Assembly: GCA_026398285.1 (NCBI GenBank)
Contig: JAPLTI010000183.1
Span: 1 to 37,819 of the forward strand
DNA: 37,819 nucleotides
Direction of reading: 5' to 3'
Source: Verrucomicrobiota bacterium
Lineage (GTDB): Bacteria; Verrucomicrobiota; Verrucomicrobiia; Chthoniobacterales; Terrimicrobiaceae
In this document: one piece after another, positions 14,738-22,415 of the stretch
Numbering within the stretch: the stretch's first letter is position 1
Layout: each line of letters begins with the position of its first letter
Program-made: the position numbers and the translations under genes
The notes under the pieces: generated by a model
Database searches by the model: none
Seen by the model: the letters and a program-made list of their open reading frames with translations, nothing else
What the model was told of the DNA's origin: nothing

Positions 14738-15753
14738 CAGCCGCGTGTGCTTGGATGCTCGTTTTCCGGCTTGGGTGGACGCCCGAGCAGGCAGGATATG
14801 GATTCGCGCGGAGGCTTGCCCTCATGGAGAACGGCACAGACCTCGGCCGTGATCGGGGCGTCGATGCCGAGGCGCTTCGCGCACTCGGACGCGCTCAACG
14901 CTGTCGGCACGCCTTCGGCAACAGTTTTGAGCGAGGAGATGATATCCACCGGTTTTTCCCCGCGACCGAGCCGCTCGCCGAACTGCCGATTCCGACTTTG
15001 CTTGCTGAAGCAGGTGACCATGAGATCGCCCGCTCCGCTGAGGCCGAAGAAGGTTTCGCGACGACCACCCATGGCGATGCCAAGGCGGGTCATCTCGGCA
15101 AGCGAGCGGGTCACAAGCGCCGCTTTGGCATTGTCGCCCATGCCGAAGCCGTCGCATACACCGGCAGCGATGGCGTAGATGTTTTTCAACGCGCCGCCGA
15201 GCTGGATGCCAGTGATGTCATCACTCGTATAAGCGCGGAATGACTTGGACGAAAAAACGCGCTGAAGTGGCTCGAGCAAATCGGCGTGCCCGGATCCGAT
15301 CACGCTGGCTGCGGGAATTTGGCGGGCGATTTCCGGAGCGAGGTTCGGGCCGGAAAGCACTGCCAAGCGGCATTGAGGAAGGAACTCCCCGAGAACCTGG
15401 CTCATGAGAAGACCGGTGCCGGATTCAATGCCCTTCGTGCAGGAAACAACCGCTGTGCCCGTCGGCAGATTCAAGGCCGCGAGGGACCGAGCGGTTTCCC
15501 TCATCACCTTTGAAGGAACGACGACCACGATGAGGTCTGAGTCGGCGAGGGCATCCTGTTGCGATGTGGCGTGGATGTTTTCCGGGAGGTTGATATCAGG
15601 CAGGTAGTGGGAGTTCGCGTGACGGGAATTGATGTCCTCTGCGACGACGGGGTTGTGCGCCCAGATCGTGACAGGCAAGCCATGCTCGGAGATGAGGAGC
15701 GCGAGTGCCGTGCCCCAGCTGCCACCGCCGATGATGCTGATTTTTTTAAACAT
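14737..15753 (-). CDS. gpsA: glycerol-3-phosphate dehydrogenase [NAD(P)+]
   Basis: This encodes 338 residues, the usual length. It reduces dihydroxyacetone phosphate to sn-glycerol-3-phosphate for phospholipid synthesis. The sequence begins with the Rossmann motif IIGGGSWGTALA, then VSCTKGIE, AVLSGPNLAPEIA, the catalytic-lysine segment GGALKNIYAIAAG, and the C-terminal GLSGAGDLMVTC and SRNRQFGERLGRG, which bind substrate. It sits three bases after plsY and overlaps the glycosyltransferase start. The tandem plsY-gpsA arrangement is common in bacteria and matches consecutive use of glycerol-3-phosphate. Confidence 0.97.
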   Translation of the reverse strand: MFKKISIIGGGSWGTALALLISEHGLPVTIWAHNPVVAEDINSRHANSHYLPDINLPENIHATSQQDALADSDLIVVVVPSKVMRETARSLAALNLPTGTAVVSCTKGIESGTGLLMSQVLGEFLPQCRLAVLSGPNLAPEIARQIPAASVIGSGHADLLEPLQRVFSSKSFRAYTSDDITGIQLGGALKNIYAIAAGVCDGFGMGDNAKAALVTRSLAEMTRLGIAMGGRRETFFGLSGAGDLMVTCFSKQSRNRQFGERLGRGEKPVDIISSLKTVAEGVPTALSASECAKRLGIDAPITAEVCAVLHEGKPPRESISCLLGRPPKPENEHPSTRG

Positions 15754-15756
15754 GGT

Positions 15757-16407
15757 TCAGGCGGAGGGGCGGGATTTCTTTTCGAACCGCTTTTCCGTTC
15801 CAGACAGGAGGCGTGAGATATTGGATTTGTGGCGCCAGATGGCGAGCAGGCACATGATGCCGGCGATGCTCGTGCGCAAAGCATCTCCCTGCCCAAGCGC
15901 CCACATACCGGCAGCTCCCGTGGGCAGCGCGACGGCGGCTCCAAGCGAAGCGACCGAGACATAGCGCGTCGTGTAGAAAAGTGTAAGCCACACAAAAAGT
16001 CCAAAGGCGAAAACCGGCGGGGGAAACAGCGCCAGCATGATGCCAGCGGCCGTGGCAATGCCCTTGCCGCCTTGGAAGCGCAGCCAGACCGGATAAGTGT
16101 GGCCGATCATGGCAAAGATCGCTCCCACGACGCCCGAGTTGATCACCACGGATTGCGGCGCCCCATACGCTTTCAAGGCGATCAGGAACCCAACCATCAC
16201 AGCGAGCCAGCCTTTGAAGGCATCCAGCGCAAACACGGTGTAGCCCCACTTTTTTCCAAGGATGCGCAACGCATTCGTCGCGCCGGTGCTGCCGCTGCCT
16301 TGCGTGCGCAGATCGACGCCTTGCATCCGCCCGGCAAGGAATCCCCATGGAATCGATCCAAGCAGATAGGCTTGAAGGGCGGCGATGAGGTAAAGAGTCA
16401 CGCGCAA
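15757..16407 (-). CDS. plsY: acyl-phosphate:glycerol-3-phosphate acyltransferase
   Basis: This encodes 216 residues with several membrane helices. The three PlsY motifs are all present: GSIPWGFLAGR, GSGSTGATNALR and GHTYPVWLRFQGGKGIATA. The enzyme moves the acyl group from acyl-phosphate to glycerol-3-phosphate in the inner membrane, the first step of phosphatidic acid synthesis. The start used is a TTG at 16405-16407, preceded by GGGG at suitable distance. A GTG two codons downstream is an alternative. It is the first gene of the plsY-gpsA-glycosyltransferase operon and is divergent from the kinase-like gene, with about 140 bases between. Confidence 0.94.
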   Translation of the reverse strand: MRVTLYLIAALQAYLLGSIPWGFLAGRMQGVDLRTQGSGSTGATNALRILGKKWGYTVFALDAFKGWLAVMVGFLIALKAYGAPQSVVINSGVVGAIFAMIGHTYPVWLRFQGGKGIATAAGIMLALFPPPVFAFGLFVWLTLFYTTRYVSVASLGAAVALPTGAAGMWALGQGDALRTSIAGIMCLLAIWRHKSNISRLLSGTEKRFEKKSRPSA

Positions 16408-16549
16408 AGGTAATCCCCGTTGCAGCCCTCCGTCTCAAGAAAAATCCTGCGCCCGCCCTGACGATGGCCTTTTCGGAAAAGGCTCGGGGTTTCGAAAGGA
16501 ATGTGCCAATTTGGAAGGCCGATCGAACTCGCATCTCCACTGGATATTC

Positions 16550-16933
16550 ATGCAACAGGTCAAAGACACACTCCGCGCCACCGTGCGCATTGGCTACGAC
16601 GGCAAGGTCTATAAACAATTTCGCGGGCCAAAGGCCGAAGAGCGATTTGCGAATGAGGTGAAAGTGCTTCGCTACCTCGAAAAGCGCGCGTGCCCGTTTG
16701 TGCCACGACTCGTTGAGAGCGATGCGGAGGAGCTGAGAATAGTGACGACCAATTGCGGAACGCGCGTTGACCACCTAGACGACGCCCGCTGCCGCGAGTT
16801 GTTCGCCGAACTCGAGCCCTACGGCGTCCGGCACGACGACGCCGACATACGGAATGTCACCTACCGCCAGTCCGACGGCCGATTTTGCCTCATCGATTTT
16901 GAATTTGCGACAATCTTGGAGCCGGAGCAATGA
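16550..16933 (+). CDS. minimal protein-kinase-like protein (RIO/Bud32/lipopolysaccharide-kinase style)
   Basis: This encodes 127 residues, less than half a normal kinase domain, yet the main catalytic signatures appear in order. Lys22 in KVYKQF would be the ATP-contacting Lys. Glu36 in ANEVKVL would be the alpha-C Glu. H-D-D-A-D-I-R-N at 95-102 fits HxDxxxxN (Asp97, Asn102). Asp116 in CLIDFEFA would be the metal Asp in place of DFG. The middle lacks the usual C-lobe helices and activation segment. An in-frame TTG at 16511 would add 13 residues; I prefer the ATG at 16550. The next gene, a PP2C phosphatase, overlaps by ATGA, so the two may act on the same target. It could also be a small-molecule kinase or an ATP-binding pseudokinase. 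Confidence 0.72.
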   Translation: MQQVKDTLRATVRIGYDGKVYKQFRGPKAEERFANEVKVLRYLEKRACPFVPRLVESDAEELRIVTTNCGTRVDHLDDARCRELFAELEPYGVRHDDADIRNVTYRQSDGRFCLIDFEFATILEPEQ

Positions 16934-17751
16934 GCGACATTCCCTCCCCGATCAAAAGCCTTCTATGGTCCGGCCACACGGACTGCGGGAAGGTCCGTAA
17001 AAACAACGAGGATTCTTTCCTCGGCCTGATCGTCGATGCACAAGGGGCCCAATGGCTCGGAAAGATAGGCGAGGCCGAAGTCGCCAAATCCGATTTTGTT
17101 TTTGCCGTGAGCGATGGAATGGGGGGCGCGAAGGCCGGGGAGTTCGCCAGCAAGATAGCCGTGGAAAAAATCACGAAAATCCTACCAACGGTTTTCGCAC
17201 AAGGAGCTTCGGGCATTTCCAGCGGATTCCGCGATGTGCTTCAGGAGGTCTTTGTCGAAATCCACCGCGCGCTGCTCTATCTCGGCTCCTGCTACGAAGA
17301 GTGTCGTGGCATGGGTGCCACGCTGAGTCTGTGCTGGTTCACTCCGGGGTGGATGTATTTCGCCCATATCGGCGACAGCCGCATTTACTTCCTTCCGGCG
17401 GCCGGCGGCATGAAGCAGATCACCAACGACGACACCTATGTCGGCTGGCTTTTTCGAAACGGCCAAATCAACGAGCGCGAGGCGAAAAACCATCCCCAGC
17501 GAAATGTCCTGCAAAAAGTTCTCGGCGCAGATCCGCAACAGATCGAACCCCAGACCGGCGCCGTGGGACTCGAGCCGGGCGACCGGTTTCTGCTCTGCAC
17601 GGATGGCGTCACCGATGGCCTCTTCGACAGCCGCATAGAAGATATCCTGCGCAACACCTCCCGTGAGGCGGCGCCGGCTCTCGTTCGCGAGGCAATCGCA
17701 GCCTCCGGCCGGGACAATGCGACTGCGCTTGTGGTCGATATTGTCGGGTAG
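16930..17751 (+). CDS. PP2C-type serine/threonine protein phosphatase
   Basis: This 273-residue metal-dependent phosphatase carries all the main PP2C motifs in order. These are HTDCGKVRKNNEDSF with Asp28, FAVSDGMGGAKAGEFAS with metal-binding Asp62 and Gly63, GMGATL, AHIGDSRIY, LCTDGVTDGL with an Asp metal ligand, and GRDNATALVV with the final Asp. It removes phosphate from Ser/Thr of proteins in the cytoplasm. There is no membrane segment, and no N- or C-terminal extra domain. Its ATG overlaps the stop of the small kinase-like gene. The pairing suggests a phosphorylation switch in which the phosphatase opposes its neighbour. The substrate is not visible here. Confidence 0.93.
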   Translation: MSDIPSPIKSLLWSGHTDCGKVRKNNEDSFLGLIVDAQGAQWLGKIGEAEVAKSDFVFAVSDGMGGAKAGEFASKIAVEKITKILPTVFAQGASGISSGFRDVLQEVFVEIHRALLYLGSCYEECRGMGATLSLCWFTPGWMYFAHIGDSRIYFLPAAGGMKQITNDDTYVGWLFRNGQINEREAKNHPQRNVLQKVLGADPQQIEPQTGAVGLEPGDRFLLCTDGVTDGLFDSRIEDILRNTSREAAPALVREAIAASGRDNATALVVDIVG

Positions 17752-17805
17752 TCTCTTTTGAAAACTTGGCGCATCGGCTTTTGCGGTGCTACTCTGGGTC
17801 TTTCC

Positions 17806-19467
17806 ATGCAACAGCCGCCTGTCACCAAATACCGGCCCTTTCCGCAGGTCGATCTTCCCGACCGCCAGTGGCCGAACCGCACTCTGAGCTCCGCTCCCGT
17901 TTGGTGCAGCGTAGATCTTCGCGATGGCAACCAGGCGCTTGCGCAACCGATGAGCGTGGAGGAGAAGCTCGAGTATTTTCAAATGCTCGTCGGCATCGGC
18001 TTCAAGGAAATCGAAATTGGTTTTCCCTCCGCATCGCAGATCGAATTCGATTTCTGCCGCCGCCTCATCGAGGAGAACCTGATCCCGTCTGATGTCTCGA
18101 TTCAAATCCTCTGTCAGTGCCGCGAGGATCTCATCGTGCGCTCGCTCGAGGCTCTGCGCGGCGCGCGCAGCATTATTTTTCACCTCTACAACTCGACCTC
18201 GCCGAAGCAACGCGAGTATGTCTTCAACTCGACCCGCGAGCAGATCGTCTCCATCGCCACGCATGCGGTTTCGTTTTTAAAGGAGAAAATGCAGCCGCTC
18301 GTCGCCGAGGGCTCGCGCATCCGTCTCGAATACTCACCCGAGAGCTTCACGAGCACGGAACTCGATTTCGCCCTGCAGATTTGCGAGGCCGTGACCGATG
18401 TCTGGCAGCCGACACCGGAAAACAAAATCATCCTCAACCTCCCGGCCACGGTCGAATACGCGACGCCGAATATCCACGCCGACCAGATCGAGTGGATGTC
18501 CCGCCATCTGACCCGCCGCGATCTCACAACGCTTTCGCTCCACACGCACAACGACCGCGGCACCGGCACGGCCGCCACGGAATTGGGCCTCCTCGCAGGA
18601 GCCGACCGCGTGGAAGGCACGCTCTTTGGAGTCGGTGAACGCACCGGCAACCTCGATATCGTCACCGTCGCGCTGAATCTCTACACGCACGGCATTCATC
18701 CCCACCTCGACCTCAGCCGACTCAACGCGATCCGCGATGTTTACGAGCGCTGCACCCGCATGGAGGTGCATCCCCGCCATCCCTACGCCGGTGATCTCGC
18801 CTTCACGGCATTCAGCGGCTCGCATCAGGATGCCATTAAAAAATCATGGTCGCGCCAAGTAGAAGGCAAGCCGTGGGATACTCTCTACATTCCAATCGAC
18901 CCTGCCGATATCGGCCGCAGCTACAAGGCAATCATCCGCATCAATTCCCAGTCCGGCAAAGGCGGCGTCGCTTACATCCTCGAAACGGAATTCGGCTACC
19001 AGCTTCCCAAGTCTCTCCAAAAAGAACTCGGCCGCATCGTCAATGCCGTCTCGGATGAAAAAGGCACCGAACTCGAAGCCGAGGAAATCCACGGGCTTTT
19101 CCTGAAAACCTATGTCCTGCGTGATAGCGCCGTGAGCCTGCGCGAATTCCGGGCCATCGAGCGCGGTGAGCAGGTCACAATCGAAGCTGACCTCGTCCTC
19201 CAAGGGCAACCTGTCACAGTCCGCGGTTCCGGCAACGGCCCGATCGCGGCATTCGTCGCCGCCCTCGGCCAAACAAACCTCCCGCCTTTCGAAATCCAAA
19301 GCTATTCCGAGCACTCGCTCGGCGCCGGAGCCGATGCCCGCGCCGTGAGCTACATCGAAATCAAAACCGCCGCCGCCCACACCTATTTTGGCGTGGGAAG
19401 CGATACCAACATCGAACTCGCCTCCATCCACGCGATCATCAGCGCCCTGAACCGGGCCACCCTATAA
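17806..19467 (+). CDS. leuA: 2-isopropylmalate synthase (LeuA type 2)
   Basis: This 553-residue enzyme condenses acetyl-CoA with 2-oxoisovalerate, the first committed step of leucine synthesis. The opening KYRPFPQVDLPDRQWPN and SVDLRDGNQAL match the longer type-2 LeuA (actinobacterial style) rather than the E. coli type. The catalytic barrel contains EIEIGFPSAS, the metal-ligand segment SLHTHNDRGTGTAATELGLLAGADRVEGTLFGVGERTGNLD (His-x-His), and the C-terminal regulatory domain that binds leucine. I start at the ATG at 17806. A TTG at 17758 would add 16 unrelated residues. No other leucine gene is adjacent; the next gene, seven bases away, is a sugar epimerase. Confidence 0.96.
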   Translation: MQQPPVTKYRPFPQVDLPDRQWPNRTLSSAPVWCSVDLRDGNQALAQPMSVEEKLEYFQMLVGIGFKEIEIGFPSASQIEFDFCRRLIEENLIPSDVSIQILCQCREDLIVRSLEALRGARSIIFHLYNSTSPKQREYVFNSTREQIVSIATHAVSFLKEKMQPLVAEGSRIRLEYSPESFTSTELDFALQICEAVTDVWQPTPENKIILNLPATVEYATPNIHADQIEWMSRHLTRRDLTTLSLHTHNDRGTGTAATELGLLAGADRVEGTLFGVGERTGNLDIVTVALNLYTHGIHPHLDLSRLNAIRDVYERCTRMEVHPRHPYAGDLAFTAFSGSHQDAIKKSWSRQVEGKPWDTLYIPIDPADIGRSYKAIIRINSQSGKGGVAYILETEFGYQLPKSLQKELGRIVNAVSDEKGTELEAEEIHGLFLKTYVLRDSAVSLREFRAIERGEQVTIEADLVLQGQPVTVRGSGNGPIAAFVAALGQTNLPPFEIQSYSEHSLGAGADARAVSYIEIKTAAAHTYFGVGSDTNIELASIHAIISALNRATL

Positions 19468-19474
19468 CAAGTCC

Positions 19475-20521
19475 ATGAAAACCCTCGTCACTGGCTCCTC
19501 CGGCCTTATCGGTTCCGAAGTCTCGATTTTTTTCGCCCGCCAGGGCTGTTCCATCCACGGGGTGGACAACAACCAACGCGCTGCATTTTTTGGACCCCAA
19601 GGCGACACGCGTTGGAATCAAAAACGCCTCGCCGATCTCATCCCAGGCTTCACCCACCACGAAATCGACATCCGTGACCGGCAAGGCGTTCTCGACCTCG
19701 TTGCAAAGATCAAACCCGACATCATCATCCACACCGCCGCGCAGCCCTCGCACGACCGCGCAGCTGCGATTCCTTTTGACGACTTCGACACCAACGCCGT
19801 CGGCACACTGAACCTCCTCGAAGCTGCCCGCCAGGCCTGCCCCGAGTCGCCGTTCGTCCACATGTCCACGAACAAAGTTTACGGCGACCGGCCAAATACC
19901 ATCCCGCTCCGCGAACTCGACACGCGCTGGGATTACGACGATCTGGCTTATGAACACGGCATCGCCGAATCCTTCTCGATCGACCAATCGAAACACTCCC
20001 TCTTCGGCGCATCCAAAGTGGCGGCGGATGTCATGGTGCAAGAATACGGACGCTATTTCGACATGCCCACCTGCTGCCTGCGCGGCGGCTGCCTCACCGG
20101 CCCGAACCACTCCGGCGTGGAACTCCACGGCTTCCTCAGCTACCTCGTGAAATGCAATCTTGAAGGCCGCGAATACAAGGTTTTCGGCTACAAAGGCAAG
20201 CAGGTGCGCGACAACATCCACAGCGAGGATGTGGCCCGCTTCATGTGGGAATTCTGCAAAGCCCCGCGCATCGCGGAGGTCTACAACCTGGGCGGTGGAA
20301 AACAAAATTCCTGCTCGATCCTCGAAGCCTTCCAAATCGCCGAATCCTTCACCGGAAAGAAACAAGCCTTCACCTATGTGGACCAAAACCGCATCGGCGA
20401 CCACATCTGCTACTACAGCGACCTCCGGAAAATGAAATCCCACTACCCGGCGTGGGACATCACCATCAGCCTCACCGAAACCATCAGCCAAATCGTCGAA
20501 GCCTGGAAGACACGCGGGTAA
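19475..20521 (+). CDS. NAD-dependent sugar-nucleotide epimerase/dehydratase, CDP-paratose epimerase-like
   Basis: This encodes 348 residues of extended short-chain dehydrogenase fold. The NAD site is VTGSSGLIGSEV (residues 5-16), and the catalytic Ser/Thr strand is HMSTNKVYGD. Most SDR epimerases have YxxxK next. Here the corresponding motif is SLFGASK, with Phe in place of Tyr and the Lys kept. The C-terminal half has RGGCLTGPNHSGVELHGFL, VRDNIHSEDVA and YNLGGG, typical of RfbE-like (CDP-tyvelose/paratose) proteins. It probably makes an activated sugar for a surface glycan. Because Phe lacks the phenolic hydroxyl, it may be a subfamily with a different mechanism. It is co-directional with leuA and with a second epimerase after a toxin-antitoxin cassette. 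Confidence 0.85.
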   Translation: MKTLVTGSSGLIGSEVSIFFARQGCSIHGVDNNQRAAFFGPQGDTRWNQKRLADLIPGFTHHEIDIRDRQGVLDLVAKIKPDIIIHTAAQPSHDRAAAIPFDDFDTNAVGTLNLLEAARQACPESPFVHMSTNKVYGDRPNTIPLRELDTRWDYDDLAYEHGIAESFSIDQSKHSLFGASKVAADVMVQEYGRYFDMPTCCLRGGCLTGPNHSGVELHGFLSYLVKCNLEGREYKVFGYKGKQVRDNIHSEDVARFMWEFCKAPRIAEVYNLGGGKQNSCSILEAFQIAESFTGKKQAFTYVDQNRIGDHICYYSDLRKMKSHYPAWDITISLTETISQIVEAWKTRG

Positions 20522-20630
20522 CACCCTTTCCATGCGCCAATACCGTCATGCGGCATGGCGGGACAAGTTCTAGGTATCACGCCCGCCTAAAGCGTCCTGG
20601 ACAGAGCGCCCGATTAAAAATGCAGCCGAC

Positions 20631-20659
20631 TTGCTTTCAAACGACGGACGCTCTATATA
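20631..20659 (+). promoter_or_regulatory. likely promoter of the Phd/RelE-type cassette
   Basis: TTGCTT (20631-20636) and TATATA (20654-20659) lie 17 bases apart, with the ATG seven bases further on. The -10 element is good, the -35 weak. No ribosome-binding site is visible. Such modules usually autoregulate at this site. Confidence 0.5.
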
Positions 20660-20666
20660 GATTGCT

Positions 20667-20915
20667 ATGGCAATTACATATTCCGTCACAGAAGCTCAAG
20701 CTGGCCTCCCCTCTATTCTGCGCGAAGCGGAAGAGCAGCCAGTAATTATAACCCGTCGGGATAAGGCGGTGGGTTACCTTCTTTCTCCAGAAAGATTTGA
20801 GGCGATGCTGGAGACGATGGAAATCATGTCGAATCCTTTGGCCATGCAGGCAATACGGGATCACAAATCCGGGAAAACGAAATTCATGCCGCTTGATGTC
20901 CTTGATGAGAAATAA
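20667..20915 (+). CDS. Phd/YefM-family antitoxin
   Basis: This encodes 82 residues. The N-terminal half is the Phd/YefM DNA-binding domain: ITYSVTEAQAGLPSILREAEEQPVIITRRDKAVGYLLSPERFEAML. Its pattern of two strands followed by two helices is complete. The C-terminal part (SNPLAMQAIRDHKSGKTKFMPLDVLDEK) is the flexible toxin-neutralising arm. It would form a dimer that represses its own promoter and, with the toxin, binds more tightly. The stop codon TAA shares its last A with the ATG of the toxin, so translation is coupled. It lies between two epimerase genes that are otherwise in the same direction. Confidence 0.92.
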   Translation: MAITYSVTEAQAGLPSILREAEEQPVIITRRDKAVGYLLSPERFEAMLETMEIMSNPLAMQAIRDHKSGKTKFMPLDVLDEK

Positions 20916-21211
20916 TGAAGGTCAACATCTCCGATCAGGTTCGCAACTTTATTCTTTGCCTCGCTCCCGAACCTAGAAAGCGCCTAAGAGAGGCATTGCG
21001 CATGCTCGAGAGTGAGAAGGGTGACATCAAAGCACTTGAAAACGATCTCTCCGGTTATTTTCGGCTTCGAGTTCGCGCTTACCGAGTTATTTTCGGCTAT
21101 CGTGCTATGGAAGACTCCGGTGTTGCCGAGATAGAGTGCGTCTTTTGCGAACGCCGATCGATCGTTTATGAGGCTTTCGCTGCCTTGAGTGCCAGACTGC
21201 AAGGTCGGTAG
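20915..21211 (+). CDS. RelE/ParE-family toxin
   Basis: This encodes 98 residues. The fold is RelE/ParE-like: MKVNISDQVRNFILCLAPEPRKRLREALRMLE (strand and two helices), then SGYFRLRVRAYRVIFGYR, the basic beta-sheet core where RelE has RNA-cutting or ribosome-binding residues. The core has several Arg but lacks an obvious catalytic His/Tyr pair at the end, so mRNA cleavage in the ribosome versus gyrase inhibition cannot be decided. The sequence ends with SIVYEAFAALSARLQGR. Its stop codon lies inside the stem-loop of the terminator, so the cassette ends exactly at the gene. Confidence 0.9.
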   Translation: MKVNISDQVRNFILCLAPEPRKRLREALRMLESEKGDIKALENDLSGYFRLRVRAYRVIFGYRAMEDSGVAEIECVFCERRSIVYEAFAALSARLQGR

Positions 21212-21225
21212 GACCGGCCGTTTTT
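21203..21225 (+). terminator. intrinsic terminator of the toxin-antitoxin cassette
   Basis: GGTCGGT (21203-21209) pairs with ACCGGCC (21213-21219) with one G-T wobble and a three-base loop, followed by G and five T (21221-21225). The toxin stop TAG at 21209-21211 lies at the top of this hairpin. Confidence 0.78.
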
Positions 21226-21266
21226 AATTCTCTCCCCTCCACGAACCGCTAAAACCCCATCACCAC

Positions 21267-22349
21267 ATGAAAATCCTCCTCACCGGCATTTGCGGCTTCG
21301 CCGGATCTGTGATCACACGCACTCTGCTGGAGCATCGATCCGGTCTCCAGATCCTCGGCCTCGACAATCTTTCGCGCAAAGGCAGCGAGACGAATCTCGA
21401 GCCGCTTCGCGCGCTGGGCTGCGACATCCGCATCGGCGATGTGCGAGACCGGACAGCGCTTGAAAGCCTCCCGCCGTGTGACTGGATCATCGATTGCGCC
21501 GCGAATCCCAGTGTGCTTGCCGGGGTGGATGGGTCCTCGAGCCGCGATCTGGTAGATCAGAACCTCTACGGCACCGTTAATCTCCTAGAGCTCTGCAAAA
21601 CATGGAAAGCCGGGTTCACACTGCTCTCCACCAGCCGCGTCTATTCGATCGCTGCGCTGGCAGGATTGCCGATGGAAAAAACGCCGACCCGCTTCGAGTT
21701 ACCATCCACCGCATCAGGTCCCGGCTGGTCGCGCGGCGGAATCACCGAGCAATTCTCCACAGCGCCACCGGTCAGTCTCTACGGCAGCACGAAGCTCTGC
21801 TCCGAATGGCTCGCACTCGAATACGGCGACGCCTACGGCTTCCCCGTCTGGATCAATCGCTGCGGTGTCCTCGCCGGCGCTGGGCAATTTGGCAAAGCCG
21901 ACCAGGGCATTTTCTCCTTTTGGATTCACTCCTGGCGCGCTGGGCGTCCGCTGAAATACATCGGCTTCGGCGGCTCGGGGCTCCAAGTCCGCGACTGCCT
22001 GCATCCGAGGGATATCGTCCCGCTCCTCCTCAAGCAGATCGATTTTCGCGGCACGGAAAAACCCCGCACCGTCAACCTCGCCGGCGGTCACGAAAACTCC
22101 ATGTCCTTGCGCGAACTTTCCGCCTGGTGCGCGGATAAAATCGGCCCCGCTCTCGCCATCAACGACCCGAATCACACTTCCAGCGACCAATCCAGCCGCC
22201 CCTTCGACATTCCGTGGGCCATCCTCGATCTCGCCCTCGCCCGCGAAGCATGGGGATGGAAACCCGCCACCACCCTGCCTCAAATCCTCGAGGAAATCCG
22301 TTCGCACGCGGAATCAAACCCCGACTGGCTCGATCTCGTCACCGGCTGA
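21267..22349 (+). CDS. NAD-dependent sugar-nucleotide epimerase/dehydratase (second)
   Basis: This 360-residue protein is a second extended SDR of the CDP-paratose/UDP-glucose epimerase type. The NAD site is LLTGICGFAGSVI (residues 4-16), then CAANPSVLAG, the catalytic strand LLSTSRVYS, and SLYGSTKLCSEWLALEY, which contains the normal YxxxK pair (unlike the first epimerase). The C-terminal half has RCGVLAGAGQFGKADQG, LQVRDCLHPRDI and VNLAGG. The two proteins are similar in plan but clearly diverged. They may catalyse successive steps or act as partners in making one deoxy- or epimerised sugar for a glycan. The substrate remains unknown. Confidence 0.87.
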   Translation: MKILLTGICGFAGSVITRTLLEHRSGLQILGLDNLSRKGSETNLEPLRALGCDIRIGDVRDRTALESLPPCDWIIDCAANPSVLAGVDGSSSRDLVDQNLYGTVNLLELCKTWKAGFTLLSTSRVYSIAALAGLPMEKTPTRFELPSTASGPGWSRGGITEQFSTAPPVSLYGSTKLCSEWLALEYGDAYGFPVWINRCGVLAGAGQFGKADQGIFSFWIHSWRAGRPLKYIGFGGSGLQVRDCLHPRDIVPLLLKQIDFRGTEKPRTVNLAGGHENSMSLRELSAWCADKIGPALAINDPNHTSSDQSSRPFDIPWAILDLALAREAWGWKPATTLPQILEEIRSHAESNPDWLDLVTG

Positions 22350-22415
22350 AGCCAGAGTGGATTGACTAAAAGTTGATCTTAAAATGGACACGGGAGTGTG
22401 ATTGGATATCGCCCG

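Noticed and set aside
13850..15178. 442-codon open frame on the plus strand opposite glycosyltransferase and gpsA
   Set aside because: The opposite strand carries complete, motif-rich genes; the frame is a shadow with no domain pattern.
17182..18264. 360-codon open frame on the minus strand across PP2C and leuA
   Set aside because: It spans two unrelated genes on the other strand and has no domain features.
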